Positions 27,290 to 35,971 of a stretch of DNA of 43,460 nt are shown piece by piece. The notes beneath the pieces were generated by a model that saw nothing but the letters and a program-made list of their open reading frames with translations, was not told where the DNA came from and ran no database searches. Position 1 is the stretch's first letter. The number at the start of each line of letters is the position of its first letter. Position numbers and translations under genes: made by a program. The stretch is taken from NCBI GenBank assembly GCA_016933295.1, contig JAFGBG010000149.1, positions 1-43,460 on the forward strand, written 5' to 3'. Source of the DNA: Sedimentisphaerales bacterium (GTDB lineage Bacteria; Planctomycetota; Phycisphaerae; Sedimentisphaerales; Anaerobacaceae).

Positions 27290-28066
27290 TTATTCGACGG
27301 GATTGGGATAGGTAATAGCAGCAATAAGTGCCTTGCCGTATTTTTTCCAGAGAATCTCCGCATTGAGATTCGAGTCGTTTTGTTGCATCTCGAAAGTTAT
27401 CGTAGGAATGCCTAATGTCTCGCCGGAGAAAGAACCGAGCGAGCCGGGACTTGCTCCGAGCTTGTTAACGGGCAAATCACAATATTTACCCATGTGGCTT
27501 GCCAGCTTTTCGCCGGGGCCGTCGTAATCGATGCAACCGTACGGCTGATGAATGCTGACGATGCGGTCTGGATTATATTGCCTGATGAGCTGTTCGATAA
27601 TATATGCCTCCGGCTCGGAAAGGGGGCTAAGCCCGAATTCTTTACTGTTGATTCGATTTTGAGTGGCAAAATTCCGATTTAAGTCCACGCCGTTGGTATT
27701 GTGCCGCGTCTTTTGCGCCAGGCCGTCGGGATTGGCGACAGGCAGGAGCACTACGAAGCGATTTTTTAGCAACTCATCCAGATTCTGCCGGAGATAATTC
27801 TCCAGTTTATTTACAAGGGGCGTCCCGGCAGGTTCGTCGCCGTGAATGGTAGCGAGAATGAAGATTACTTCCGTGCCGCGACCGATTACGCTGTACATAA
27901 TGGGGCGTTCTTCGACTGATGAGCCTGCAAGACGTTGTTCTATGGGCTTTTTGAGATAGGGTTGGGAAGGGCCCAACTCGGGGTAATCTACGGGCTTATA
28001 GCAGCCGGTGCAGGTTACTGCTAACAGGATACACGCTTCCAGAATGATGGTTATTCTTTTATCCAC
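27290..28066 (-). CDS. Exported M14-family zinc peptidase (MpaA-like amidase)
   Basis: A 258-residue zinc carboxypeptidase of the M14 family, nearest in style to murein tripeptide amidases. Zinc ligands: His75 and Glu78 in ATIHGDEPAG, and His173 in IVSIHQPYG. Other family parts are PVANPDGLAQ, GVDLNRNF (Arg131) and the late PTITFEMQ, whose Glu would be the catalytic base. GTG 28066 is preferred because CCGGAGG lies nine bases before it and the product then begins MDKRITIILEACILLAVTCT, a compact signal peptide followed by Gly-Cys22, a slightly atypical lipobox. ATG 28105 and 28096 give longer, less likely N-termini. It may recycle cell-wall peptides. Confidence 0.83.
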   Translation of the reverse strand: MDKRITIILEACILLAVTCTGCYKPVDYPELGPSQPYLKKPIEQRLAGSSVEERPIMYSVIGRGTEVIFILATIHGDEPAGTPLVNKLENYLRQNLDELLKNRFVVLLPVANPDGLAQKTRHNTNGVDLNRNFATQNRINSKEFGLSPLSEPEAYIIEQLIRQYNPDRIVSIHQPYGCIDYDGPGEKLASHMGKYCDLPVNKLGASPGSLGSFSGETLGIPTITFEMQQNDSNLNAEILWKKYGKALIAAITYPNPVE

Positions 28067-28326
28067 CTGAATCAGCCTCCGGAAAATAAATTGCATAGCC
28101 ACCATTTTTCACTGCCGCGATTATAGCCGGAAAAGGAAAAGATTCAAATCCAAAGAAATGTATTTTTTGCTGCTTTTTGCCGGTCTGAGAACTTTCAATT
28201 GAAAAAGGTTGTGAAAAATGGAGGTTTTTGATAGCATGTTTGTTTCTAAATGACCGATAATGTGACTGTGATGAGATTTTTTGCCTTTATTTATTGGCTG
28301 AAAATCGGGATTTTTCGAGGTGAATA

Positions 28327-29607
28327 ATGAATGTACTTTTAATTGGAAGCGGCGGACGCGAGCACGCGATTGCATGGAAACTGGCTCAATCGAAGGATTT
28401 GGATAAACTCTATATTGCTCCGGGCAATCCCGGCACAGCCCAATGCGGCGAAAATATACCTATCGGGGTAAACGATATCGATAAGCTTAGGGATTTTGCG
28501 CTGCAAAATAACGTGGGGCTGGTCGTTGTTGGTCCCGAGGACCCTCTTGCGGGGGGAATTGTCGATGTATTCGAAGATGCCGGTATCAAGGCGTTCGGTC
28601 CGGGCGGCAAAGCCGCGCAATTGGAGGCGGACAAGGCATTTGCGAAGCAATTGATGCGTTCCAGTTGTGTTTCGACCGCAGAGGCAAGAACTTTCGACAG
28701 GTTCAGCGATGCCAAGGCGTATATTGCAAGCAGGGATGAAGCGGTAGTAATAAAAGCCGCCGGTCTTGCGAAAGGAAAGGGCGTTTTTGTGTGTGATGAT
28801 CCCGCGGATGGAATTCTTGCCGCAGAGCAGATAATGTGCGATAAGATATTCGGCTCGGCGGGAGATGTGATTATAGTCGAAGATAAACTACTCGGCGAGG
28901 AAGCTTCAATCCTTGCCTTTGTAGACGGACGGAATATTTATGTTATGGAATCATCGCAGGACCATAAGCCGATAGGCGATGGCGATACCGGCCCCAATAC
29001 CGGCGGAATGGGTGCTTACAGCCCGGCGCCGATCGTAACCGAGTCTTTGATGAATCAGATTACTCGTGAAATTCTTGTGCCGATTGTCGATGGAATGAAC
29101 CGCAACGGCACGCCGTATAAGGGTGTGCTTTATGCGGGACTTATGATTACCGCCGGCGGGCCGAGAGTGCTTGAATTCAACGTTCGTTTCGGCGATCCTG
29201 AGACCCAGCCGATTCTTATGCGGCTAAAAAGCGATTTGCTCGAGGTGCTGTTGGCCGTCTGTGACAGCACATTGGATAAAATACATCTAAAGTGGGACCC
29301 GCGTCCTGCCGTATGTGTAGTTATGTCGGCCGGCGGCTATCCGGGAGATTATGGGAAGGGGCATAAAATCACCGGGATAAAAGAGGCCGAGCAGCTCGGG
29401 GATGTCGTTGTATTTCATGCGGGTACGAAACAGGAAAATGGGGATGTTGTAACAAACGGTGGAAGAGTGTTGGGTGTTACCGCATTGGGCGGGACGATAA
29501 CCGCCGCACAGGAGAAGGCATATAAAGCTGTGGGGAAGATAAAATTTGAAGGTGCTTACTACCGCCGCGATATAGCGGATAAGGCGCTCAAGGGAGCCGT
29601 GTCCTGA
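28327..29607 (+). CDS. purD: Phosphoribosylamine--glycine ligase (GAR synthetase)
   Basis: Second step of purine synthesis: joins glycine to phosphoribosylamine with ATP. Conserved parts: MNVLLIGSGGREHAIAWKLA at the start, YIAPGNPGTA, VVGPEDPLAGGIVDVF, the ATP-grasp lysines in VVIKAAGLAKGKGVFV, QDHKPIGDGDTGPNTGGMGA, VLYAGLMIT and VLEFNVRFGDPETQ. The 426-residue length is standard. CGAGGTGA before ATG 28327 is a clear ribosome binding site. A 260-base spacer lies upstream; it contains the palindrome TTTCAATTGAAA at 28193-28204 but no clear promoter. No PurE/PurK/PurC genes are adjacent. Confidence 0.97.
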   Translation: MNVLLIGSGGREHAIAWKLAQSKDLDKLYIAPGNPGTAQCGENIPIGVNDIDKLRDFALQNNVGLVVVGPEDPLAGGIVDVFEDAGIKAFGPGGKAAQLEADKAFAKQLMRSSCVSTAEARTFDRFSDAKAYIASRDEAVVIKAAGLAKGKGVFVCDDPADGILAAEQIMCDKIFGSAGDVIIVEDKLLGEEASILAFVDGRNIYVMESSQDHKPIGDGDTGPNTGGMGAYSPAPIVTESLMNQITREILVPIVDGMNRNGTPYKGVLYAGLMITAGGPRVLEFNVRFGDPETQPILMRLKSDLLEVLLAVCDSTLDKIHLKWDPRPAVCVVMSAGGYPGDYGKGHKITGIKEAEQLGDVVVFHAGTKQENGDVVTNGGRVLGVTALGGTITAAQEKAYKAVGKIKFEGAYYRRDIADKALKGAVS

Positions 29608-29633
29608 GAGCGTTATGAGCTTCATGTTTAAAA

Positions 29634-32600
29634 ATGTTTGTGGCCGCGATGGCGCAAAGCAAAACTCATAAATCGAAATTCGTAAATACGATTCGCTGGC
29701 TTGTCTCTTTATTGATTTTAGCCGTGTTGTTGTGGTTTCTGTACATTTATGCCGTCAGGGCTTTGTGTCATATCGCGTTGGGGCAGATTGCAGAGCTGAC
29801 TAATACGAAGATAAGTGTCGATTCGGTTGATTTCCACACCGACGGCTCGGTTTATATAGAAAATCTCGTAATACGTCCCCGCAAGAGCCAAAATGATTTC
29901 GCCGCTATTCTCGAGGCCGATAAGGTCCATGCGCGTTTTAGTCCCGGCAGTATTTTGCTGCTGCGTCCGAGGCTTCAGGTTATAGATATTAACGATTTTG
30001 TTTTTAACGCCCAGTACGATCTGGACACGGGCCGCTCTAATTTATCCGAGCTTGAAATCAAACCTCCGGAGCACAGCTTCAGCAAGATGCCCGGCATCCA
30101 CCTTAACAGAGGCAGGCTTTTGTACAGCAAAATTTCTCAGGGGCGGCAGGAAGTTTCCGCCTCGATGCCTGTTCATGCGAACTTCGGGCCGGATGAAGAG
30201 TCACAACAGGGTTACGTCTTCGATATAACGACTGCAACAATGGCGTCCGGTTTCGGTCAAAGCCGTTTGACCGGAAAGTGGAAGCGGGGGCTTGTTACTT
30301 TTACGGGCGGAATTTCGTCCATGGATGTCCCTGAGCTTGAAATGGCATGGATTATAGATGTGTTGGCGGCACAGTTGAAATATGATCCGAACGACAATTT
30401 TTCTTTGGAGCTAAGGATAAAAGACCTGCAGTCGAAACGCAGCGAGTCACTGAGCAAGCTCGCTACGGCGGGGCCTCCGTTCCTGGAAAAATCCGATATT
30501 TTTACGGCCTTGCAGCTTTTTTTCGACCGTTATCAGCCTAAAGGTAATATCAATGTCGATATCGATGTTACCGGAAATCTGAACAGGCTTAATGAGAGTA
30601 CTTTAACCGGGAGGGTTGATTGTAAGAATGTTGCATTTGTTTTTTCTGATTTCAAATACGCGATTGAAAATCTGACCGGACAGATAGATTTCACCAGGGA
30701 GGGTGTGACATTCAGCGATCTCGCCGGCAGGCACGGCGATGTGAATCTTATTTTTGACGGTTGGTATCGTGCTTTCGGCCCGGACAGGAGTTATGAGGTT
30801 GGAATTACCGGCGACAGGCTGCCTTTGGATAGTGATTTGTACGACGCACTGAACGAAAAACAGAGAGATTTTTGGGATTTGTTTTCGCCGGTTGGTTATA
30901 TATCGGTGGATTTGAAGTTGAGCCGATCTTCAGGGATGGACAGACGTGTTAGCCTGGAAACGGGATTAGACGGAGTAGATGCCGTGTATCGGAATTTTCC
31001 GTATCCGTTGAAAAACCTGTCGGGAAAGATGTTGTTTGACCGGGACGGCATAAAATTTTCAGATGTAATTTCACAGGAGGATGAACGGAAAATAATTTTG
31101 AACGGACGGATAAAAACCGCCGGGAGCAATATGCTGTCGTACGATATTCTGGTCGATGTCGGTCATATCCCCCTTGATTCTGTTTTGGAAGATGTTTTGC
31201 CGGAAAATCAGAAAAGATTTTATCAGAAATATAATCCCTCCGGTTTCGCCGACGGCTGGATAAAAGTTCTTGCACAGGACGGACAGCCTGTCGATTTCAT
31301 CGCGAATTTGTCTTTTTCGGAAGCTTCGTTGAATTTGGACAAACTTGCGGCTGACGTAACCGACATATCGGCGAGGGCCGTATTTACCCCGGACTCGATA
31401 GATGTTAAAGAATTTGCCGGCATGTATGGTGAAAGCCCCGTTCGTATGATGGGGCATTTTCAACCTGTCCGGGACATGCAGGTATTGTATGTCATGGCAT
31501 TAAGTCTTGAGCAGATACAGTTCAACGAGGATTTGCTTGGACTTTTGCCCGAGTCGCTGAAAAAAGTGGTCTCCGAGTTAAAGCCCGCCGGCAATGTGGA
31601 TATTGTTGCCGAGCTGAATAAATTAAATGTAATCGAATCACCGGAATACAGGGTGACTGTGCATTGTCTCGATAACAGTATTAATTTGCCGGATTTTCCG
31701 AATCCGCTGAGAAATATTACAGGGGGCCTGGTAATAGATTCGGACGGCGTGGAATTCGATGATGTTCTGCTGTCAATATGTGATATCGACCCGGCGGCGG
31801 AAATCATTGCCGCAGTAAACCTGGATGGTGAAATGTATTTGGATGACGGCGTATTGTCCGGGGCTTCTCTTCGGTTTACCGCCGACGATATATCCTTCGA
31901 TGAAAGACTCAAGCAGATTATACCTCATGCCGGCGATCTTTGTGATAAACTTTTGCCTGTGGGAAGTTTTGCTTTGGATTTTAACGATGTTCGTATTCGA
32001 TTCGGGGAAAACGGGCAAAAGTTTGTGGATTTTGCCGGTGAAATTATTCTCGATGATTGCGGATTGAATGTATCCGGCGCCGATATCGAATTGGATTTGA
32101 AATTGAAAACGCAGGGTATGTACCAGACCGAGGGCGGTTTATGCCGGTGCCGGGCTTCTATAGACGGGGGGCGAATCAGAATTCAGGAAAAAACATTGAC
32201 CGACATGGAAGCGAATATTTTTTATGACCCGAACCAGCGGAAATGGTTTACGGAGAAATTTATTTCCGATTGCTACGGTGGTAAAACGACCGGCAAATTC
32301 GAGTTGGTACTGTCGGACGATGCATGTATGGAACATGTGCTTCAGATTGCTTTTGACAATGTTGATTTGAAGCAGTATCTCGCAGATGCCAATCTTGCAT
32401 GTGCAGGTGACAACAACTATAGCAGCGGCAAAATGAGCGGATCGCTGAGTATAAACACACGTGTTACCGGTGAGTCGTCCCGTATAGGCTCGTTGAGACT
32501 TACTATAAAAGATATGCAGGTCGGGAAACTTTCTCCGATAGGAAAGCTTTTGCAGGTCCTGAACCTTACCGAGCCGAAGGATTACGCTTTCGACCGGATG

Positions 32601-32918
32601 TTTGTCGATTCCTATATTAAGGATAACCGCCTTTTTGTAGAGAAGCTCGATTTGTCCGGCAAGGGTATCGCATTTTACGGTTCCGGGTGGATGGATTTGG
32701 TAAACCGTAATATAAATCTGGCTCTGACGGCGAGAGGACGTCGGCTTGCCACGGACGACCCTTCAATTTTGCAGTCTCTTACAGAAGGGCTTGGCCAGGC
32801 GGTCGTTCGTATAGATATCACGGGTAATTTCGACAATCCCGTGGTAACTACTAAGACCCTGCCTGTTCTCGAAGAAACCCTTCAGATTCTCGGAACAAGG
32901 TCAAAAGCATCCGATTGA
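29634..32918 (+). CDS. Large AsmA/YhdP-like envelope protein with tandem repeats
   Basis: A 1094-residue envelope protein with one N-terminal membrane segment (residues 21-41, WLVSLLILAVLLWFLYIYAV) and a very long beta-rich periplasmic part. The start (AELTNTKISVDSVDFHTDGS) and C-terminus (about 965-1080: GSLSINTRVTG-like, then LTARGRRLATDDPS and VRIDITGNFDNPVV) fit the AsmA/DUF3971/YhdP/TamB superfamily. These form hydrophobic grooves that move phospholipid to the outer membrane. Residues 302-777 contain at least four repeats of about 116-124 residues with a P-x-G mark at 302, 419, 535, 651 and 775. No clear ribosome binding site precedes ATG 29634; ATG 29649 is an alternative. It starts 26 bases after purD. 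Confidence 0.85.
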   Translation: MFVAAMAQSKTHKSKFVNTIRWLVSLLILAVLLWFLYIYAVRALCHIALGQIAELTNTKISVDSVDFHTDGSVYIENLVIRPRKSQNDFAAILEADKVHARFSPGSILLLRPRLQVIDINDFVFNAQYDLDTGRSNLSELEIKPPEHSFSKMPGIHLNRGRLLYSKISQGRQEVSASMPVHANFGPDEESQQGYVFDITTATMASGFGQSRLTGKWKRGLVTFTGGISSMDVPELEMAWIIDVLAAQLKYDPNDNFSLELRIKDLQSKRSESLSKLATAGPPFLEKSDIFTALQLFFDRYQPKGNINVDIDVTGNLNRLNESTLTGRVDCKNVAFVFSDFKYAIENLTGQIDFTREGVTFSDLAGRHGDVNLIFDGWYRAFGPDRSYEVGITGDRLPLDSDLYDALNEKQRDFWDLFSPVGYISVDLKLSRSSGMDRRVSLETGLDGVDAVYRNFPYPLKNLSGKMLFDRDGIKFSDVISQEDERKIILNGRIKTAGSNMLSYDILVDVGHIPLDSVLEDVLPENQKRFYQKYNPSGFADGWIKVLAQDGQPVDFIANLSFSEASLNLDKLAADVTDISARAVFTPDSIDVKEFAGMYGESPVRMMGHFQPVRDMQVLYVMALSLEQIQFNEDLLGLLPESLKKVVSELKPAGNVDIVAELNKLNVIESPEYRVTVHCLDNSINLPDFPNPLRNITGGLVIDSDGVEFDDVLLSICDIDPAAEIIAAVNLDGEMYLDDGVLSGASLRFTADDISFDERLKQIIPHAGDLCDKLLPVGSFALDFNDVRIRFGENGQKFVDFAGEIILDDCGLNVSGADIELDLKLKTQGMYQTEGGLCRCRASIDGGRIRIQEKTLTDMEANIFYDPNQRKWFTEKFISDCYGGKTTGKFELVLSDDACMEHVLQIAFDNVDLKQYLADANLACAGDNNYSSGKMSGSLSINTRVTGESSRIGSLRLTIKDMQVGKLSPIGKLLQVLNLTEPKDYAFDRMFVDSYIKDNRLFVEKLDLSGKGIAFYGSGWMDLVNRNINLALTARGRRLATDDPSILQSLTEGLGQAVVRIDITGNFDNPVVTTKTLPVLEETLQILGTRSKASD

Positions 32919-33122
32919 GATTAATATGCAAATCAGATTTTTGTGTTTTGTCTTTTTACTTGTTATATTTTAAATGTTTTAGAGAAGTGGGGAGAGGTTG
33001 TACCTGTTTGTAAAATTGCATTCCAGCTCGGACCGGAAAAATGGCAGCCCAATTCTGAGAAGAAACGACGTATTTCATTAGACCATAATTTGTTTGCCAT
33101 CTTGAATCAAGGGGAGGCAAAT

Positions 33123-33287
33123 ATGAGTATTAAACAAACAAAAAGCCATATAAAAGACCTGAAAAAGGAGCTTAAAACCGTGAATCAGGCGAACGATTTG
33201 CGGCTTCTCAAGCTGTTTGTATTGATGATTTTGCTTGCGGCAGTGGCGGCTTTGATTCACGGAAGAATAAACTTTTTCATGTTATAG
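33123..33287 (+). CDS. Small single-pass membrane protein
   Basis: A 54-residue protein with a charged N-terminal helix (MSIKQTKSHIKDLKKELKTV), a short linker and one membrane helix (LFVLMILLAAVAALI) ending in HGRINFFML. GGGGAGG (33111-33117) stands six bases before ATG 33123 and strongly supports this start. The frame is open upstream to 32943, but that part lacks a good start. No family is recognised. The layout, with a positively charged coiled helix inside and a membrane anchor, is that of small regulators or complex subunits. Confidence 0.65.
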   Translation: MSIKQTKSHIKDLKKELKTVNQANDLRLLKLFVLMILLAAVAALIHGRINFFML

Positions 33288-33422
33288 CACAGAGTTGGTG
33301 CGTTGTTTTGGTCTGTCGGTTTTCTAAAGCTGATTTGTCTTTATGAGCGGCAACTGTTTCTGCATGAAGGCTTGCTCGTAAGGCTTATTAGGCCCGACGT
33401 AGAGTCTTTGCATGCGCTGTGG

Positions 33423-33788
33423 TTAGCCGTCAAGGATTTCTTCATCGGCCTGACGCCAGGCCGGATCGACGATACATAAGAATTCCAGTTCGGAGCTGCC
33501 TGTGTTCTCAATGAATTGCACTGCATTCGGTGGGATGTAAACCGCGCATTGAGGACCGACTTCGAATGATTTGTTATCGATATGCATGAGGCCCTGTCCG
33601 GAAAGGATATAATATACCTCGCTCGTTTGAAGCCGGTGCGGCCTGGTTTTCCGGCCGACGGTGATTTTTGCGTGAGCGAGGCTGTAGCGAATCTTTGCAT
33701 CCATTTTGTCCGGATGTAACAGCTCGCGGAGAGTCGAATCATCACCGGCGGTGAATTCCCGGCAGTCTTTCAGATATTTGACAAACAT
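33423..33788 (-). CDS. Single-domain cupin protein
   Basis: A 121-residue cupin with one double-stranded beta-helix domain. Motif 1 is GRKTRPHRLQTSEVYYILSG, with one His (RPH) and a Glu four residues after the usual second His site, which is Leu-Gln here. Motif 2 is weaker (VYIPPNAVQFIENTG), where the usual His appears replaced by Gln. The metal centre may therefore be incomplete, and the role could be non-catalytic sugar or metabolite binding. Similar small cupins are often mannose-6-phosphate isomerase-like sensors. It starts five bases before the stop of the transporter gene at 33794, and is probably in the same operon, transcribed second. Confidence 0.8.
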   Translation of the reverse strand: MFVKYLKDCREFTAGDDSTLRELLHPDKMDAKIRYSLAHAKITVGRKTRPHRLQTSEVYYILSGQGLMHIDNKSFEVGPQCAVYIPPNAVQFIENTGSSELEFLCIVDPAWRQADEEILDG

Positions 33789-33793
33789 AATTA

Positions 33794-35107
33794 TTATTCC
33801 AGGAGAATAGAGCTTTCTCTAAAGAAGGTTCCTGCCACACAGGCGGTTAGAAGACAGGCTAAAGTCGCCGCTATAAGTGCGCGGATTGCGACCGAACCGA
33901 TGTTCCGGGCTTTCGCCGGCGCCAGAGCGCAGATACCGCCGACAAAAATCGCCATCGAGGCAAAATGAGCGAATCCGCATAACGCATAAGTTGTAATCAC
34001 GGCCGAACGTTCGTGCTGCAAGAGCTTCTGCTCTAAAGCCGTGGCCAGGTCCTTGTAAGAAACGACCTCGGTGACGATAAGACGCTCTCCGATTATTTTT
34101 GAAACTACTCCGGCATCCGACGGCGGGACGCCGAGGATCAATGTAATCGGGTAGAAAAGATAGCCGCAAATCGCTTTTAACGACCACTGGCCTTCGATTC
34201 CGAGGAGGGGATTTATTTTCGCCCCCAGTGCCCACAACACCAAATCCACAAGCGCCACCAGGCCTAAAACGGCAATAAGCAGCGCGGCAATTCCGACAAT
34301 CATTTTTACGCCGGAATTCGCTCCGTTTATAATCGCTTCAAAAAGGCTCTTTTCCCTTTCGTAAAACGGATTGACCTGCACGCCCAATGTTTCAGGTTTT
34401 TCGCCTTCCGGCAGAAGAATTTTTGACATAACAAGCGCCGCCGGAGCAGACAGCAGGGATGCCGAGACTAAATGTCCGGCGATTGTTGGAAATACACTCT
34501 GGAGGCTAAGAACATACAAAGCCAGAACGCTGGATGCGATTGTAGCCATTCCCGCGGTCAAAATAGTGCAGACTTCGGAGCGTGTCATCCGGCTGAGATA
34601 CGGTTTGACCGTCAGTGTGGATTCTATCCCGACGAAGATATTGCTGGCGACGACTAACGATTCGGCGCCGGAGATTTTCATTAGTTTTGTAAATATGTAA
34701 GCAAATGCCTTTATGATTCGCTGCATAATTCCACAGAAATATAGAATCGCTATAAGGGCGGAGAAGAAAATGATGGTGGGAAACGACTGAAACGCCAGGA
34801 TGAAACCGACGGATTTTTCGCCGGAATCGTTGACCTGTCCGGGCGGCAACGCGAGCGGGCCGAAAACGAACTTTGTTCCCGCCGATGCGGAATCGAGGAC
34901 TTTGACGACTATCTCGTTGACGATAATAAAGAAATTTTTTCCCGCGGGTATGACGAAAATAAAAAGAGCAATCGCCATTTGCAGCCCGATTCCCCAGAAG
35001 ATGACCCTCCAGTTCATATTCTTTCTGTCCGCCGAGAGAATCCAGGCTATGCCTAATAAAATAAATATTCCCGAGAAGCTGACAAGATTATATATATCCA
35101 TAAACAC
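33794..35107 (-). CDS. CNT-family (NupC-like) transporter with a diverged substrate pocket
   Basis: A 437-residue multi-pass transporter with the concentrative nucleoside transporter layout. Family parts: SFPTIIFFSALIAILYFCGI, SNIFVGIESTLTVKPYLSRM, TRSEVCTILTAGMATIASSV, ILGVPPSDAGVVSKIIGERL, VTEVVSY and YALCGFAHFASMAIFVGG. Sodium-site residues Asn156 and Val159 appear kept. The usual GQTEAP motif reads GIESTL here, the usual N-E of NEFVAY reads Thr346-Glu347, and the Asn of GFANFSS reads His381. Several nucleoside-contacting residues are therefore altered, and the substrate may not be a nucleoside. ATG 35107 is used; ATG 35101 is an alternative. Confidence 0.88.
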   Translation of the reverse strand: MFMDIYNLVSFSGIFILLGIAWILSADRKNMNWRVIFWGIGLQMAIALFIFVIPAGKNFFIIVNEIVVKVLDSASAGTKFVFGPLALPPGQVNDSGEKSVGFILAFQSFPTIIFFSALIAILYFCGIMQRIIKAFAYIFTKLMKISGAESLVVASNIFVGIESTLTVKPYLSRMTRSEVCTILTAGMATIASSVLALYVLSLQSVFPTIAGHLVSASLLSAPAALVMSKILLPEGEKPETLGVQVNPFYEREKSLFEAIINGANSGVKMIVGIAALLIAVLGLVALVDLVLWALGAKINPLLGIEGQWSLKAICGYLFYPITLILGVPPSDAGVVSKIIGERLIVTEVVSYKDLATALEQKLLQHERSAVITTYALCGFAHFASMAIFVGGICALAPAKARNIGSVAIRALIAATLACLLTACVAGTFFRESSILLE

Positions 35108-35306
35108 CGGCCCTAACGTATCCTTAAGATTCCCGGAGACTTTCAGGAATTTCGTATTGCTAATACATTAGACAAAATTGTTCAATCCGTCAACTACGAA
35201 GCTATTCGGCGGATTTTGATTTCATTAATTGTAATGCGGCGATTTTTTCTATTGAAACGGCGGAAATTCATCGTCTCTGAAATGTCTCGCAATGCAGGTA
35301 AAAAAC

Positions 35307-35315
35307 TGTTATAAT
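35307..35315 (+). promoter_or_regulatory. Extended -10 promoter element of the tmk operon
   Basis: TGTTATAAT is a perfect extended -10 element. The nearest -35 region (TCGCAA at 35287-35292) is poor, as is common in this class. Transcription would start near 35322, leaving about 23 bases before the TTG start of tmk. The same nine bases occur at 7332. Confidence 0.6.
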
Positions 35316-35344
35316 CCTGCGTTTGGTTAAACGAAGGGAATATT

Positions 35345-35971
35345 TTGAAAGAGAAATTATCGGGCAGGTTTATCGTTCTTGATGGGCCGGACGGCTGCGG
35401 CAAAAGTACGCAGGCCGAGCTTTTGGTCAATTGGCTCTCTGAGCGGGGCGTTACTACGAGCCGCTTCCGCGACCCGGGCGATACCGATATCGGCGAAAAA
35501 ATAAGGGAAATTTTGCTGAATCCCGAACATCTTTCAATGAGCACTCAAACGGAAGTGTTGCTTTATATGGCGGCAAGGGCACAGCTTTGGATTGAAAAAA
35601 TCGCTCCGGCACTGCAAAAGGGACACTGTGTCGTTCTCGATCGCTGGCTCTCGAGCACGTGCGCCTATCAGGGCTGGGCGGGGCGATTCGGAATGGACAA
35701 GGTTATCGATATTGCCACAGATTGCCTTGAGCGAATCTGGCCCGATGTGACGATTATTCTGGATGTGGATCTGAAAACCGCTCAGCAGCGATTGAATCGG
35801 CAGTTGGACAGGATGGAATCAAAGTCGGACGGCTATCATAAAAAGGTACGCGATGGTTTTTTGAAATTGGCCGGGCAGCGAGAGGATTTTTATATCGTTG
35901 ATGCCGGCAGGAAACCTGAGACGGTTCATCAGGATATTTTGCAGCTTATCTCGGAAGTGAGTTTTAAATAA
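35345..35971 (+). CDS. tmk: Thymidylate kinase
   Basis: Phosphorylates dTMP to dTDP for DNA synthesis. The P-loop is GPDGCGKST (near residue 14-22). The DRW motif at VVLDRWLSSTCAYQGWAGRF binds the substrate, and IILDVDLKTAQQRLNRQLDR covers the LID side. The usual DRx and R-E-P-G motif reads FRDPGDTDIGEKIREILL here. At 208 residues it is a normal size. The start is TTG 35345, with GAAGGG (35333-35338) six bases upstream; no ATG fits. The holB start codon follows its stop at once, so they are coupled. It heads the operon tmk-holB-ricT-metG. Confidence 0.93.
   Translation: MKEKLSGRFIVLDGPDGCGKSTQAELLVNWLSERGVTTSRFRDPGDTDIGEKIREILLNPEHLSMSTQTEVLLYMAARAQLWIEKIAPALQKGHCVVLDRWLSSTCAYQGWAGRFGMDKVIDIATDCLERIWPDVTIILDVDLKTAQQRLNRQLDRMESKSDGYHKKVRDGFLKLAGQREDFYIVDAGRKPETVHQDILQLISEVSFK

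Noticed and set aside
33341-33745. Alternative 134-codon frame over the cupin gene
   Set aside because: It overlaps the cupin in another frame and its translation has no domain pattern; the cupin frame has a clear cupin motif.
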